Below, piece after piece: positions 1-10,144 of a DNA stretch of 64,000 bases (position 1 is the first letter of the stretch; every line of letters begins with the position of its first letter). The notes below the pieces were generated by a model, which was not told where the DNA came from, searched no databases, and saw only the letters and a program-made list of their open reading frames with translations. The position numbers were made by a program, and so were the translations under genes. The DNA comes from Shewanella sp. MBTL60-112-B2. Lineage in GTDB: Bacteria; Pseudomonadota; Gammaproteobacteria; Enterobacterales; Shewanellaceae. The stretch covers positions 34,855 through 98,854 of the forward strand of contig NZ_BPFA01000017.1 in assembly GCF_019655055.1 (NCBI RefSeq). The letters run 5' to 3'.

Positions 1-415
1 CATTGACATCATCCTTACGTGCCAAGATGCACAGCGCTTTACCTTTATTTAAGGCGCGAAAATCTTTAACACACTTGTTAGCAATATCGGCGTACTCTTC
101 TGGGCGGTCAATCTGACCGACCATATTATTTTGAGGCAACAAATTTGGATTAATCAGCACCGATTTAATGCCATTTAAAAATCCGATCCGCTCAGCCCAA
201 TACCCTCCTAAACCGACCCCAATAATCAAAGGCGACTTATCCTCTGAAGAGGCGATCTGCTTGCTGACTTCGTTCAGCAAGTACTGCATATCGTTTTTAG
301 GATGCAAGGTGCTATAACTGACCAAGCGCACGTCGTCGTCAATAAACTGCAACTGACGCATTTTGTCATGATTACCTGGGCTTGTTGCATCAAACCCATG
401 AAGATAAAGGATCAT
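1..415 (-). CDS. ycfP: YcfP/YqiA-like alpha/beta hydrolase (UPF0227), partial
   Basis: Left-edge fragment; about 138 N-terminal codons are present and the C-terminus lies outside the window. The protein starts [18 protein letters not shown] and continues with a D-rich segment and [10 protein letters not shown], which is the recognisable start of the UPF0227/YcfP family of small alpha/beta-hydrolase-fold proteins. A nucleophile-elbow-like GVGLGG lies near residue 70. The start ATG (413-415) has a very strong Shine-Dalgarno GGAGGA just upstream. It follows nagZ by about 73 nt on the same strand, the same nagZ-ycfP order as in E. coli, so co-transcription is likely. The substrate of the family is unknown. 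The family call is secure; the biochemical role is not. Confidence 0.85.
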   Translation of the reverse strand, partial: MILYLHGFDATSPGNHDKMRQLQFIDDDVRLVSYSTLHPKNDMQYLLNEVSKQIASSEDKSPLIIGVGLGGYWAERIGFLNGIKSVLINPNLLPQNNMVGQIDRPEEYADIANKCVKDFRALNKGKALCILARKDDVN

Positions 416-488
416 TCTCGTCCTCCGAAAAAATTCATGTATATTATTAACTACTAACCTAGCAAGCTAAATGGACTTGCGTGTTGTG

Positions 489-1496
489 CTAAATCAAATT
501 TTGGGCAATGGCCTTAGCCCGCTCCCAGCGACTACTGTCTTCTAAGGCTTTAGCCACTCGACTCTGATCCGGTTTTAACAGGTTAGCACTCAAACCCTGA
601 GCTGCATCGGGCCAATTAACCCCCTCTAACACCTCTGTCGCTCCAAGACTATCGTTACAAACTAGAATCATATTACATCCGGCATCGAGAGCTGCTTGGG
701 CCCTAGCGGTGTAACCACCCGCAACCGCCGCGCCCTTCATACCTAAATCATCGGAGAAAATCACCCCGTTGAAGGCTAGCTGCTTACGCAATACATCTTG
801 TAGCCAAAATGGAGAAAAACCCGCTGGCTGACTATCCACCTTAGGATAAATCACATGAGCAGGCATGATGCCCTGAAGTCGATTTTTAGCAATGAGCGTC
901 TTGAACGGCTGCATATCGTTGGCAAAAATCTCATCTTGGCTGCGCTCATCAACAGGTTTCGCAATATGAGAGTCGGCTTCAACACTACCATGCCCAGGGA
1001 AATGCTTACCCACGGCGCACATACCCGCTTGCTCCATGCCATCAATGAAGGCACTAGCAAGCTCGGCAACCTCCCCCTTGTCTGGACTGAAACTTCTGGT
1101 GCCTATCACTTGGCTAACACCATTTAAATCCAATACTGGCGCAAAGCTTAAATCGATATCGACTGCAAGCAATTCTATCGCCATCAAATAACCAAGCTCG
1201 GTAGCCCAGCTCTTTGCCTGCGCCATATCGCCTTTGGCAGCGGGAAGAATATCTCCCATAGCTGGTAGCACAGTAAAACCTTCTCGAAAGCGTTGCACTC
1301 TGCCACCTTCATGATCGACTGCGATCAAAATATCTGGGCGAATAGCACGTATTGACTTAATGAGGGTGATCAACTGAGTCCTGCTGACATAATTACGACT
1401 AAACAAAATTAAGCCGCCAATCATGGGGTGAGTTAACTGCGATGATTCCGTAGCACTCAGCTCCGTTGACTCGATATCTAACATCAAATAACTCAT
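489..1496 (-). CDS. nagZ: Beta-N-acetylhexosaminidase NagZ
   Basis: 335-aa cytoplasmic glycoside hydrolase family 3 enzyme that removes N-acetylglucosamine from anhydromuropeptides during cell-wall recycling. The GH3 signature [14 protein letters not shown], with the catalytic His/Asp loop, is present, as is [10 protein letters not shown] near the C-terminal half. Length agrees with E. coli NagZ (341 aa). The frame stays open 20 codons further upstream, but MSYLMLDIE at 1496 aligns with the family start and has AGAGGG a few bases upstream, so that start is used. It lies upstream of ycfP in the same direction. In organisms with inducible AmpC, NagZ products feed beta-lactamase induction; no ampC is seen here. 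Confidence 0.95.
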   Translation of the reverse strand: MSYLMLDIESTELSATESSQLTHPMIGGLILFSRNYVSRTQLITLIKSIRAIRPDILIAVDHEGGRVQRFREGFTVLPAMGDILPAAKGDMAQAKSWATELGYLMAIELLAVDIDLSFAPVLDLNGVSQVIGTRSFSPDKGEVAELASAFIDGMEQAGMCAVGKHFPGHGSVEADSHIAKPVDERSQDEIFANDMQPFKTLIAKNRLQGIMPAHVIYPKVDSQPAGFSPFWLQDVLRKQLAFNGVIFSDDLGMKGAAVAGGYTARAQAALDAGCNMILVCNDSLGATEVLEGVNWPDAAQGLSANLLKPDQSRVAKALEDSSRWERAKAIAQNLI

Positions 1497-1885
1497 ATTA
1501 CCCTCTAAATTCTTAATCTCTTGACAATCTAACCTAGCAAAACTTAAAAAACACATTCTATCGCCTGAACGAAAACCTGCTAAATAAACGCATACAAAAC
1601 AACAGCTAACACCAATTTAAAAACAAAAAAACAGCATTAACCCAACCAAAATGCAATTAGAATATCTAATGTGTAGAAATTGCATACAAAAAACTAATGG
1701 TAGAGAAAAAGCTAAAGTATGGGATACTTTTTAACAGCAATTAATTCAAGCTACTAAGATTAACATCAAGCATAGTGTTTTCACGCTCAATCAGTGAAAT
1801 ATACCAAGATAATGGGCATTCCTCCATTACCTCATCTTAGTAAAGTTGATCATAACTATAACGACTAGAGCAATAAAGGTTTAGC
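1497..1885. other. Intergenic region between divergent nagZ and sdaA
   Basis: 389 nt of AT-rich sequence separating two divergent genes. It must hold both promoters. I see a ribosome binding site before each gene but no perfect CRP, FNR, ArgR or Lrp palindrome, no hairpin and no small reading frame with a convincing start. Confidence 0.5.
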
Positions 1886-3262
1886 ATGATTAGTGTATTC
1901 GACATGTTCAAAATCGGCATCGGGCCGTCAAGTTCTCATACAGTAGGTCCAATGAAAGCGGGCAACGTTTTTATTGAACAACTTCAGCAGTTAAATATTC
2001 TCGACAGCGTTGATGAATTACGTTCAGAGCTGTTTGGCTCTTTAGGGCAAACAGGTGTAGGGCACGGTACAGGTAAGGCTGTCATTTTAGGCCTTATGGG
2101 AGAAGCGCCAGATACAGTAGACACTGACTGCATTGATGCCATTTTAGAGCAGGTAAAAAATACCGGGCAGCTAACACTGCCGAATGGACGAAAAGTCTTG
2201 TTTACCCGCGCAGACGGCATCACCTACCATAGACGCAAAAGCCTGCCTGCTCATGCTAATGCCATGACCTTATATGCCTATAAGGACGGTGAATGCATTT
2301 ATGAACGCACCTATTACTCTGTAGGTGGTGGCTTCATTCTCGATGAAGATGAAATTAAAGCGCAAGATGCATCACCAGCCGCCCCAATAAAATCAGCTCC
2401 TTTTGACTTTGACTCAGCACAACAACTGCTTGAGCTCTGTACTGAAAATGGTTTCAGTATTTCATCACTGATGATGATGAATGAACTCAGCATTGCCAAC
2501 GCCGACGAGATCAATGATCAATTATGGCAAATTTGGCAAACCATGAAGACCTGTGTTGAACGCGGTTATCAAAAAGAAGGGATCCTTCCCGGTGGTCTTA
2601 AGCTTCGACGCCGTGCCCCTTCGCTACATCGCCGTTTAAAAGCTGAAGGCAAGAACTGCGTCGACCCGCTAACGGCTATGGATTGGGTCGATCTATTTGC
2701 CCTTTCTGTGAACGAGCAAAATGCTGCTGGCGACCGCGTTGTTACCGCACCGACGAACGGAGCCGCGGGGATCATCCCTGCAGTTTTATGCTATTACGAT
2801 ATGTTCGTTCAAGAAGTTGATAGAGACGTATGTTCTCGTTACCTACTTACCGCAGCGGCAATTGGTATTCTTTATAAGAAAAATGCTTCTATCTCAGGCG
2901 CTGAAGTCGGCTGTCAGGGCGAAGTTGGCGTGGCTTGCTCTATGGCAGCAGCAGCACTCACTGAAATCATGGGCGGCACGGTTGAGCATGTTGAGAATGC
3001 AGCAGAAATCGGCATGGAACATAACCTGGGCTTAACCTGTGACCCCGTAGGCGGCCTTGTACAAGTTCCTTGTATCGAACGTAACGCTATGGGTGCGGTA
3101 AAAGCAATTAACGCTTCACGCATGGCTATGCGTGGCGATGGTAACCATAAAGTCTCACTCGATAAAGTGATTAAGACCATGATGGATACAGGTAAAGATA
3201 TGCGCAGCAAGTATAAAGAGACCGCCAAGGGTGGCCTTGCGGTAAATATTGTAGAGTGTTAA
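1886..3262 (+). CDS. sdaA: L-serine ammonia-lyase (L-serine dehydratase)
   Basis: 458-aa single-chain, iron-sulfur-dependent L-serine dehydratase converting L-serine to pyruvate and ammonia in the cytoplasm. The N-terminal beta domain begins with the family motif GIGPSSSHTVGPM (residues 11-23). The C-terminal alpha domain contains the [4Fe-4S] cysteine motifs VGCQGEVG, TCDPVGG and PCIERNAMG. Length matches E. coli SdaA/SdaB (454-455 aa), and both domains are fused as in that type rather than split as in Bacillus. The ATG at 1886 is preceded by AAAGG. It is a single gene, ending in a hairpin shared with convergent cysB. It could equally be called sdaB; the reaction is the same. Confidence 0.95.
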   Translation: MISVFDMFKIGIGPSSSHTVGPMKAGNVFIEQLQQLNILDSVDELRSELFGSLGQTGVGHGTGKAVILGLMGEAPDTVDTDCIDAILEQVKNTGQLTLPNGRKVLFTRADGITYHRRKSLPAHANAMTLYAYKDGECIYERTYYSVGGGFILDEDEIKAQDASPAAPIKSAPFDFDSAQQLLELCTENGFSISSLMMMNELSIANADEINDQLWQIWQTMKTCVERGYQKEGILPGGLKLRRRAPSLHRRLKAEGKNCVDPLTAMDWVDLFALSVNEQNAAGDRVVTAPTNGAAGIIPAVLCYYDMFVQEVDRDVCSRYLLTAAAIGILYKKNASISGAEVGCQGEVGVACSMAAAALTEIMGGTVEHVENAAEIGMEHNLGLTCDPVGGLVQVPCIERNAMGAVKAINASRMAMRGDGNHKVSLDKVIKTMMDTGKDMRSKYKETAKGGLAVNIVEC

Positions 3263-3303
3263 ATCACAGAGTCATCTGCCGATAAGATGATTTAGTACAT
3301 AAT

Positions 3304-3334
3304 AAAAAACCTCGCGATGGCGAGGTTTTTTTAT
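3304..3334. terminator. Bidirectional intrinsic terminator, sdaA / cysB
   Basis: AAAAACCTCGC, a four-base loop GATG, then GCGAGGTTTTTT. It lies between the convergent ends of sdaA and cysB, with A and T tracts on both flanks, so it can stop transcription from either side. Confidence 0.9.
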
Positions 3335-3347
3335 TTCAGGCACATGA

Positions 3348-4397
<1,050 letters not shown>

Positions 4398-4548
4398 TTA
4401 TAGTACAACGCTATAATTAAATCAAATGGAATATAGCACAATAGTTAACCTCTGCGAAGAGATTATAGAGAATCCATGATGAAGATTACTACCCTAGAAT
4501 ATTGATTTATAGTAGCATTAGTCGAATTCTACACTTATTGGTTTTGCT

Positions 4549-5325
4549 ATGATATTTGCGTCAGTCTTGATCTTACTCGGCACCTTATTACTCCTGGTGA
4601 TCGGTATTAGCATCATTCAGCAACATAAAGCACGTGTCGAGTCTGAAAGACGTATAGAGCTGGCTCGCCATCGCGCAGTAATAGATGAAACTGAGGAAGT
4701 ATTGTCCAATACAGGGCTAATCCCCTGCTCTTCGAGTATCATTCTTGTTCTTTATCGAAGAGTTGAAGATGCATTGACCTCTGCACTTCCGCTTGCTCGT
4801 AACCAGAGCAGCGATTTTGAACGTCGTTTAATTGATTTACGTGGCCAGATCCAAGCGCTGCAAGCTGCACCAAAACCCGCACCAGCCATCGAACAATTTC
4901 GCTTGCCTGACAGTGACCGTCAAATCTTGACTCTAGTACAAACCCTTAAAAAGATGAAAGCGATTCTTCGTGCCGAACACAATAAGGGCAAAGTTGAGCC
5001 AAGCGTTTTTAGTCAAGAAGAACAGCGTATCGATAGCTTACAGCTGCGTATTAACGTCGACTCTATGCTCGGCAGAGGTAGAGCGGCCTGCTTTATGAAG
5101 CAGTATGGCTCAGCCAAACAGATGGTCACTAAGGCCTTAGCGACTCTGCATACGATTAAGGCTCAGACCCCAAATGATCCCTTTATCGGCCGTAAAGTAG
5201 AAGAGGCCAAGGCGATGCTTGAAGAGATCACTGGCGCCCAGAAATCGGCTCAGCCAGTATCTATCAGAACCAAAGAAGATGACGATGATATCGATGTCTT
5301 GTTCCAGCCAAAGAAAAAGTGGTAA
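4549..5325 (+). CDS. Membrane-anchored coiled-coil protein of unknown function
   Basis: 258 aa. Residues 1-24 form one hydrophobic segment (ASVLILLGTLLLLVIGISII) that looks like an uncleaved signal anchor. The rest is soluble, charged and mostly helical, with heptad-like stretches (residues 25-50 and 85-105). The C-terminus is acidic (KEDDDDIDVLF) and ends in KKKW. I recognise no catalytic motif and no named family. It runs divergently from cysB and convergently with topA. The topology is consistent with an inner-membrane anchor and a large cytoplasmic domain, but the orientation is not certain. Confidence 0.75.
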   Translation: MIFASVLILLGTLLLLVIGISIIQQHKARVESERRIELARHRAVIDETEEVLSNTGLIPCSSSIILVLYRRVEDALTSALPLARNQSSDFERRLIDLRGQIQALQAAPKPAPAIEQFRLPDSDRQILTLVQTLKKMKAILRAEHNKGKVEPSVFSQEEQRIDSLQLRINVDSMLGRGRAACFMKQYGSAKQMVTKALATLHTIKAQTPNDPFIGRKVEEAKAMLEEITGAQKSAQPVSIRTKEDDDDIDVLFQPKKKW

Positions 5326-5470
5326 CTCAAAGCTAAGACTTGTAATTTAAAGCCTAACGTATAAGCAGGATGTGTACGTATACTGCTGATTGAATTTGCA
5401 AGTTTCATATAAGTCTCCAAAGTGGAGACATATCTCGAACTGGACTGACACTGAATTCAAAACTGAATAC

Positions 5471-5500
5471 AAAAAAGCCCCGATAATTCGGGGCTTTTTT
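5471..5500. terminator. Bidirectional intrinsic terminator before topA end
   Basis: AAAAAAGCCCCGA, a short TAAT loop, then TCGGGGCTTTTTT: a 13-bp stem with A/T tracts on both sides. It serves the unknown gene ending at 5325 and convergent topA. Confidence 0.92.
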
Positions 5501-5528
5501 GTAACTAGACAGTAGCGCTGTAAACCGA

Positions 5529-8225
5529 TTACTCGGCTTTGGTCGCCTTAGCTTTTGGTTTGGCTTTAGGTTTTGCTTTGGCCTTCGGCTTTGGCTTGGC
5601 CTTAGCTTTTGCTTCAGTCACCCACTTGCCATCAACAAACTTTGATGTCCAGCCTGTCGCCTTACCATCAACATCTGTTGCAACGTACTGCTCTTTAGTC
5701 TTACGGCTAAAGCGAACAGATGCAAGATTACCATCATCGTCAGCCACTGGCGCATCTGCCAGATACTGGTACTTAGGCCATAATAGCTCGCGGTACTTCA
5801 CAAGCTCTTCGACTAACGGACCACGAGTCTCACGTGATTTAGGGAAGGTGCTCGCCGCAAGGAAGATCCCCGCTGCGCCATCTCTTAACACGAAATACGC
5901 ATCAGACTTAGTACACTTAAGTTCAGGTAAGTGAATTGGGTCTTCTTTTGGCGGCGCAGCTTCACCGCTCTTAAGCAGCTTACGCGTGTTCTTACACTCA
6001 GAGTTTGTACAACCAAAATACTTACCAAAACGGCCATTCTTAAGTTCCATATCGTTTCCACAACGATCGCACTCAATAATAGGTCCTTCGTAGCCTTTGA
6101 TCTTAAACTGACCCGCTTCAACCTCATAGCCATTACACGTTGGGTTATTACCACATACGTGTAACTTACGAGCTTCATCGATTAAGTAGCTATCCATGGC
6201 TGTACCACAGATGCCACAACGATGCTTAGCACGTAATGCTTCTGTCTCAGCGTCTTCACCGCTACTCACAGCCTCTTCACCAGGCGTTAAGTTCAATGTT
6301 GTTTTGCAGCGCTCTTTTGGCGGAAGTGCATAACCAGAACAGCCGAGGAATACACCCGTCGTACCGGTACGAATGCCCATAGGGCGTCCACAAGTTGGAC
6401 ACTTGATGTCATCGGTGATCACCATTTCGTTCGGGCGCATACCGCCCTCTTCTGGTGATAACTCAGCGACTTCTAATTGCTTAGTGAAGTCTTTATAGAA
6501 ACCATCGAGAACTTTTTTCCACTCAAGCTTACCTTGAGCAACATCATCTAATGTTTGCTCCATGCTTGCAGTGAAGTCGTAACTCATTAGATCTTCAAAG
6601 CTACCCACTAAACTATCACTAACGATTTCCCCCATCTTTTCAGCAAAGAAACGACGGTTGTCAACTTTGACATAACCACGATCTTGAATCGTTGAAATAA
6701 TCGTTGCGTAAGTAGACGGACGGCCAATACCACGCTTTTCAAGCTCTTTAACTAAAGAAGCTTCGCTGTAACGCGCTGGCGGCTTAGTAAAGTGCTGCTT
6801 AGGCAGTAATTCTTTTAGCGTGACGGCATCACCTTGTGCCACGTATGGCAAAGTGTTGTCTTCTTCGTTTTTCTTCTTAATGGCAGTTTGAACGCGAGTC
6901 CAACCATCGAAACGAAGAGTACGACCTGTCGCTTTTAATTCATATTCGCCAGCACTCACAGTTAGGCGAGTCGCATCATATTTTGCAGGTGTCATCTGAC
7001 ACGATACAAACTGACGCCAAATAAGCTCGTAAAGACGCTGTGCGTCACGTTCCATATCTGACAGCGACGCAGCACTCACTTTTACATTTGAAGGACGGAT
7101 CGCTTCGTGAGCCTCTTGTGCGCCTTCTTTACTACCATAACGGATAGGTGATTCAGGCAAGTACTTATCACCATACTCTTTGCCAATCATATCACGCACG
7201 TTGTCGAGCGCTTCTTGGCTTAAGTTGGTCGAGTCGGTACGCATATACGTGATGTGGCCCGCTTCATACAAGCGCTGCGCCATCATCATGGTTTTCTTCA
7301 CACCAAAGCCTAAGCGAGTACTCGCGGCTTGTTGCAGCGTCGATGTAATATAAGGTGCAGATGGTTTGCTTGATGTCGCTCTGTCTTCACGCGCAGCAAC
7401 CACAAAGCTAGACTGTGATAACTGACTAACCGCAGTTTGTGCTTGTGATTCATTGACAGGATTAAACGCCTTACCTTGGAATTTAACTACCTGCATTTTT
7501 AGCAAGTCGTCGGTTAAGGTGTTGAGCTCAGCATGAACATCCCAGAACTCTTCTGGCACAAAGGCTTTAATCTCGCTTTCGCGTTCAACCACAAGACGAA
7601 CGGCGACAGACTGTACACGCCCAGCAGACAGGCCACGAGCAACCTTTTTCCACAATAGCGGTGAAGCCATAAAGCCAACAACACGGTCCAAGAAACGACG
7701 CGCCTGTTGTGCATTAACCATATTAGTGTCAAGCACCGATGGTTGGCTAAATGCGTCTTGAATAGCGGTCTTGGTAATTTCGTTAAACACCACGCGCTGG
7801 TAGCGAGATTCATCGCCGCCAATCACTTGCTGTAGATGCCAAGCAATCGCCTCTCCCTCTCTATCCAAATCGGTTGCGAGATAGATATGGTCAGCAGATG
7901 CTGCCAGAGTTTGGAGTTCCTTAACGACTTTTTCTTTGCCTGGTAAGGTTTGATAGTTTGCTTTCCAGCCTTTTTCTGGATCGACCCCCATGCGCGCAAC
8001 TAACGCTTGCTTCGCTTTTAAACTCTTATACTCAGCCTTCTCCTCTGGAGACATCTTTTTAACTTCAGCAACTGTCTTACTAACAACTTTAGCGTCTGAA
8101 CTTGATGATGTAGGCAGATCACGGATGTGACCTACACTCGACTTAACGATGAAATCTTTGCCTAGATATTTATTAATAGTCTTGGCTTTGGCCGGTGATT
8201 CGACGATTACTAGCGATTTACCCAT
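5529..8225 (-). CDS. topA: DNA topoisomerase I (type IA, omega protein)
   Basis: 898-aa type IA topoisomerase that relaxes negative supercoils through a 5'-phosphotyrosine intermediate. The Toprim domain (about 1-150) has [11 protein letters not shown] and the acidic [14 protein letters not shown]. The catalytic tyrosine sits in ITYMRTDS. Three C4 zinc ribbons follow (CPTCGRP..., CGICGTA..., CDRCGND...), as in E. coli TopA. The C-terminal 40 residues are a lysine/alanine/proline repeat tail that probably adds nonspecific DNA affinity. Length is near the E. coli 865 aa; the tail accounts for the excess. It is convergent with the gene at 4549 and divergent from astB. Confidence 0.97.
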   Translation of the reverse strand: MGKSLVIVESPAKAKTINKYLGKDFIVKSSVGHIRDLPTSSSSDAKVVSKTVAEVKKMSPEEKAEYKSLKAKQALVARMGVDPEKGWKANYQTLPGKEKVVKELQTLAASADHIYLATDLDREGEAIAWHLQQVIGGDESRYQRVVFNEITKTAIQDAFSQPSVLDTNMVNAQQARRFLDRVVGFMASPLLWKKVARGLSAGRVQSVAVRLVVERESEIKAFVPEEFWDVHAELNTLTDDLLKMQVVKFQGKAFNPVNESQAQTAVSQLSQSSFVVAAREDRATSSKPSAPYITSTLQQAASTRLGFGVKKTMMMAQRLYEAGHITYMRTDSTNLSQEALDNVRDMIGKEYGDKYLPESPIRYGSKEGAQEAHEAIRPSNVKVSAASLSDMERDAQRLYELIWRQFVSCQMTPAKYDATRLTVSAGEYELKATGRTLRFDGWTRVQTAIKKKNEEDNTLPYVAQGDAVTLKELLPKQHFTKPPARYSEASLVKELEKRGIGRPSTYATIISTIQDRGYVKVDNRRFFAEKMGEIVSDSLVGSFEDLMSYDFTASMEQTLDDVAQGKLEWKKVLDGFYKDFTKQLEVAELSPEEGGMRPNEMVITDDIKCPTCGRPMGIRTGTTGVFLGCSGYALPPKERCKTTLNLTPGEEAVSSGEDAETEALRAKHRCGICGTAMDSYLIDEARKLHVCGNNPTCNGYEVEAGQFKIKGYEGPIIECDRCGNDMELKNGRFGKYFGCTNSECKNTRKLLKSGEAAPPKEDPIHLPELKCTKSDAYFVLRDGAAGIFLAASTFPKSRETRGPLVEELVKYRELLWPKYQYLADAPVADDDGNLASVRFSRKTKEQYVATDVDGKATGWTSKFVDGKWVTEAKAKAKPKPKAKAKPKAKPKAKATKAE

Positions 8226-8561
8226 AGATTAATTTGCGCCAACGAGTCTCAAAAATCGGAAATTTGGCTCCATATATAGAGGGTTGTGTACAGAGTTTCA
8301 AGCTAATCCCTCTTTTATTTGTACCGGAGTATCAATTTTTAACCATTTTTGAAATAAATGTGAAAAAAAATAGTGCGTATTTAAAAACTAATATTTCATT
8401 ATTAGTCATCAAGCAAGTCATCGTTGTGCATTTCAATTCAAATTCAGTGTTTTTGTCAATTTAAACTCGCTTGTGTGGCACTGTCGCTTAAGTATACTGA
8501 CCGTAATAATTACAACTCAGAAAAGATATTACAACCTGAGCTACCCTTAAGGAAAACAAGA
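8226..8561. other. Intergenic region between divergent topA and astB
   Basis: 336 nt, AT-rich, holding the topA and astB promoters. The only recognisable site is the ArgR-like box listed separately at 8425-8442. The astB frame is open back to 8424, but the family start and the AAGGA ribosome binding site are at 8549-8562, so 8424-8561 is treated as leader. Confidence 0.5.
8425..8442. promoter_or_regulatory. Putative ArgR box upstream of astB
   Basis: TGTGCATTTCAATTCAAA matches the enterobacterial ARG box consensus TNTGAATWWWWATTCANW at 16 of 18 positions, one mismatch in the left half-site and one in the spacer. ArgR activates the arginine succinyltransferase pathway in E. coli, so the site fits its gene. 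A second full box at the usual 3-bp spacing is not evident, which lowers confidence. Confidence 0.45.
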
Positions 8562-9899
8562 ATGAAGCATTTTGAAGCGAATTTCGACGGACTCGTTGGG
8601 CCAACGCACAATTACGCTGGTTTATCATTTGGTAACGTCGCCTCATTAAATAACGCTGCTGCAACCTCAAGCCCAAAAGATGCTGCTAAACAAGGACTAA
8701 AAAAAGCAAAAGCGCTCGCCGATCTCGGTTTAGTTCAAGGCATGCTTGCCCCTCAAGAGCGCCCAGACCTACACACACTTCGTAAAATTGGTTTTTCTGG
8801 CACTGACGCTGAAGTTCTCAATAAAGCTGCGAAAGAAGCACCAGCGCTTCTACGTGCGTGCTGTAGTGCATCAAGCATGTGGACAGCTAACGCTGCCACC
8901 GTATCTCCTAGTGCAGACACCCATGATGGTAAATTACACTTTACCCCTGCTAATTTGGTCGACAAATTGCACCGCAGCATAGAACCTACGACCACGGGTA
9001 ACATACTTCAAGCTACGTTTAACGATAGCCGCTTTTTCAAACATCACCAACATCTTCCAGAACATAGCAGCTTTGGTGATGAAGGTGCAGCTAACCACAC
9101 GCGCTTATGTAGTGAATATGGACTGGCTGGTGTTGAACTGTTTGTCTATGGTCAGGAGGCCACTAATCCATCTGCGCCAAAGCCGCAAAAGTTTCCAGCA
9201 CGTCAGACGCTTGAAGCATCCCAAGCGGTTGCCCGTCTGCACCAATTAGATGATAACGGCACCGTCTACATTCAACAAAACCCCGATGTGATTGACCAAG
9301 GCGTGTTCCATAACGATGTAATTGCCGTAGGTAACCAAAATGTGCTGTTCTACCATGAGCAAGCCTTTTTAAACACCCAGGCAAAACGGACTGAAATTAA
9401 GAACAAGTTTGGAGACTCAGCGCTACACTTCGTCGAAGTGCCTACCTCTAAGGTGGCGATTCAAGATGCTGTTAAGAGTTACCTCTTTAATACGCAAGTT
9501 GTTACCCTACCTTCAGGTGAAATGGCAATTATTGCGCCAACGAACTGCCAGGAAAACCCTGCCGTATTTGCTTATTTAAATGAGTTGGTGACACTAGACA
9601 CTCCGATTAAGCAAGTCCTTTACTTTGACGTTAAGCAGAGCATGCAAAATGGTGGTGGGCCAGCATGTTTACGTTTACGCGTAGCAATGAACCAAGATGA
9701 AGTGGCGGCGGTTAATCAGCATACTTTAATGAACGATGCGCTGTTTAGTCGTTTAAATCTGTGGGTAGATAAACATTACCGTGATCGCTTGCTAGTTGAA
9801 GACTTAGCCGACCCGCAGTTAATAATCGAATCGCGTACAGCACTCGATGAACTAACACAGATTATGCAACTAGGCAGTGTTTATCAGTTCCAGAGATAA
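8562..9899 (+). CDS. astB: N-succinylarginine dihydrolase
   Basis: 445-aa enzyme of the arginine succinyltransferase (AST) pathway, hydrolysing N2-succinylarginine to N2-succinylornithine, two NH3 and CO2. The start [20 protein letters not shown] matches the family, with a fold related to amidinotransferases. The conserved [10 protein letters not shown], the NCQENP stretch and the [13 protein letters not shown] segment carrying the catalytic cysteine near the C-terminus are all present. Length matches E. coli AstB (447 aa). Start chosen at 8562 because AAGGA lies 9 nt upstream and residues encoded further upstream do not belong to the family. No other ast gene is adjacent, so the pathway genes are split in this genome. 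Confidence 0.95.
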   Translation: MKHFEANFDGLVGPTHNYAGLSFGNVASLNNAAATSSPKDAAKQGLKKAKALADLGLVQGMLAPQERPDLHTLRKIGFSGTDAEVLNKAAKEAPALLRACCSASSMWTANAATVSPSADTHDGKLHFTPANLVDKLHRSIEPTTTGNILQATFNDSRFFKHHQHLPEHSSFGDEGAANHTRLCSEYGLAGVELFVYGQEATNPSAPKPQKFPARQTLEASQAVARLHQLDDNGTVYIQQNPDVIDQGVFHNDVIAVGNQNVLFYHEQAFLNTQAKRTEIKNKFGDSALHFVEVPTSKVAIQDAVKSYLFNTQVVTLPSGEMAIIAPTNCQENPAVFAYLNELVTLDTPIKQVLYFDVKQSMQNGGGPACLRLRVAMNQDEVAAVNQHTLMNDALFSRLNLWVDKHYRDRLLVEDLADPQLIIESRTALDELTQIMQLGSVYQFQR

Positions 9900-9921
9900 C
9901 TGTAGCTTCAGCTGTTAATAC

Positions 9922-9950
9922 AAAAAACCACCTTTATAGGTGGTTTTTTT
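9922..9950 (+). terminator. Intrinsic terminator of astB
   Basis: AAAAAACCACCT, loop TTAT, AGGTGGTTTTTTT, located 22 nt after the astB stop codon. Confidence 0.92.
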
Positions 9951-10079
9951 GATGGGTGCACTTAATATCGACCTGGGTAAGACAAGAGCGACAGCCCTAT
10001 TTATACAATTACCACGATATTAACCCCATCAGAACTATCCTTTTTCTTTTATAGTACATTCAGAAAGCCAAATTTTTTA

Positions 10080-10110
10080 TAAAAAAAGCCTTGCTTCAGC
10101 AAGGCTTTCA
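10080..10110 (-). terminator. Intrinsic terminator of the Ig-like lipoprotein gene
   Basis: On the minus strand GAAAGCCTTGC, loop TGAA, GCAAGGCTTTTTTT, about 35 nt beyond the stop codon at 10145. Confidence 0.88.
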
Positions 10111-10144
10111 TAAAATAGTCACTAACAATAAATTCGTATTACGA

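Noticed and set aside
8424..8561. N-terminal extension of AstB to 491 residues
   Set aside because: The added residues are Cys/Phe-rich and outside the family; the SD and family start are at 8549-8562 and an ArgR-like box lies in the extension.
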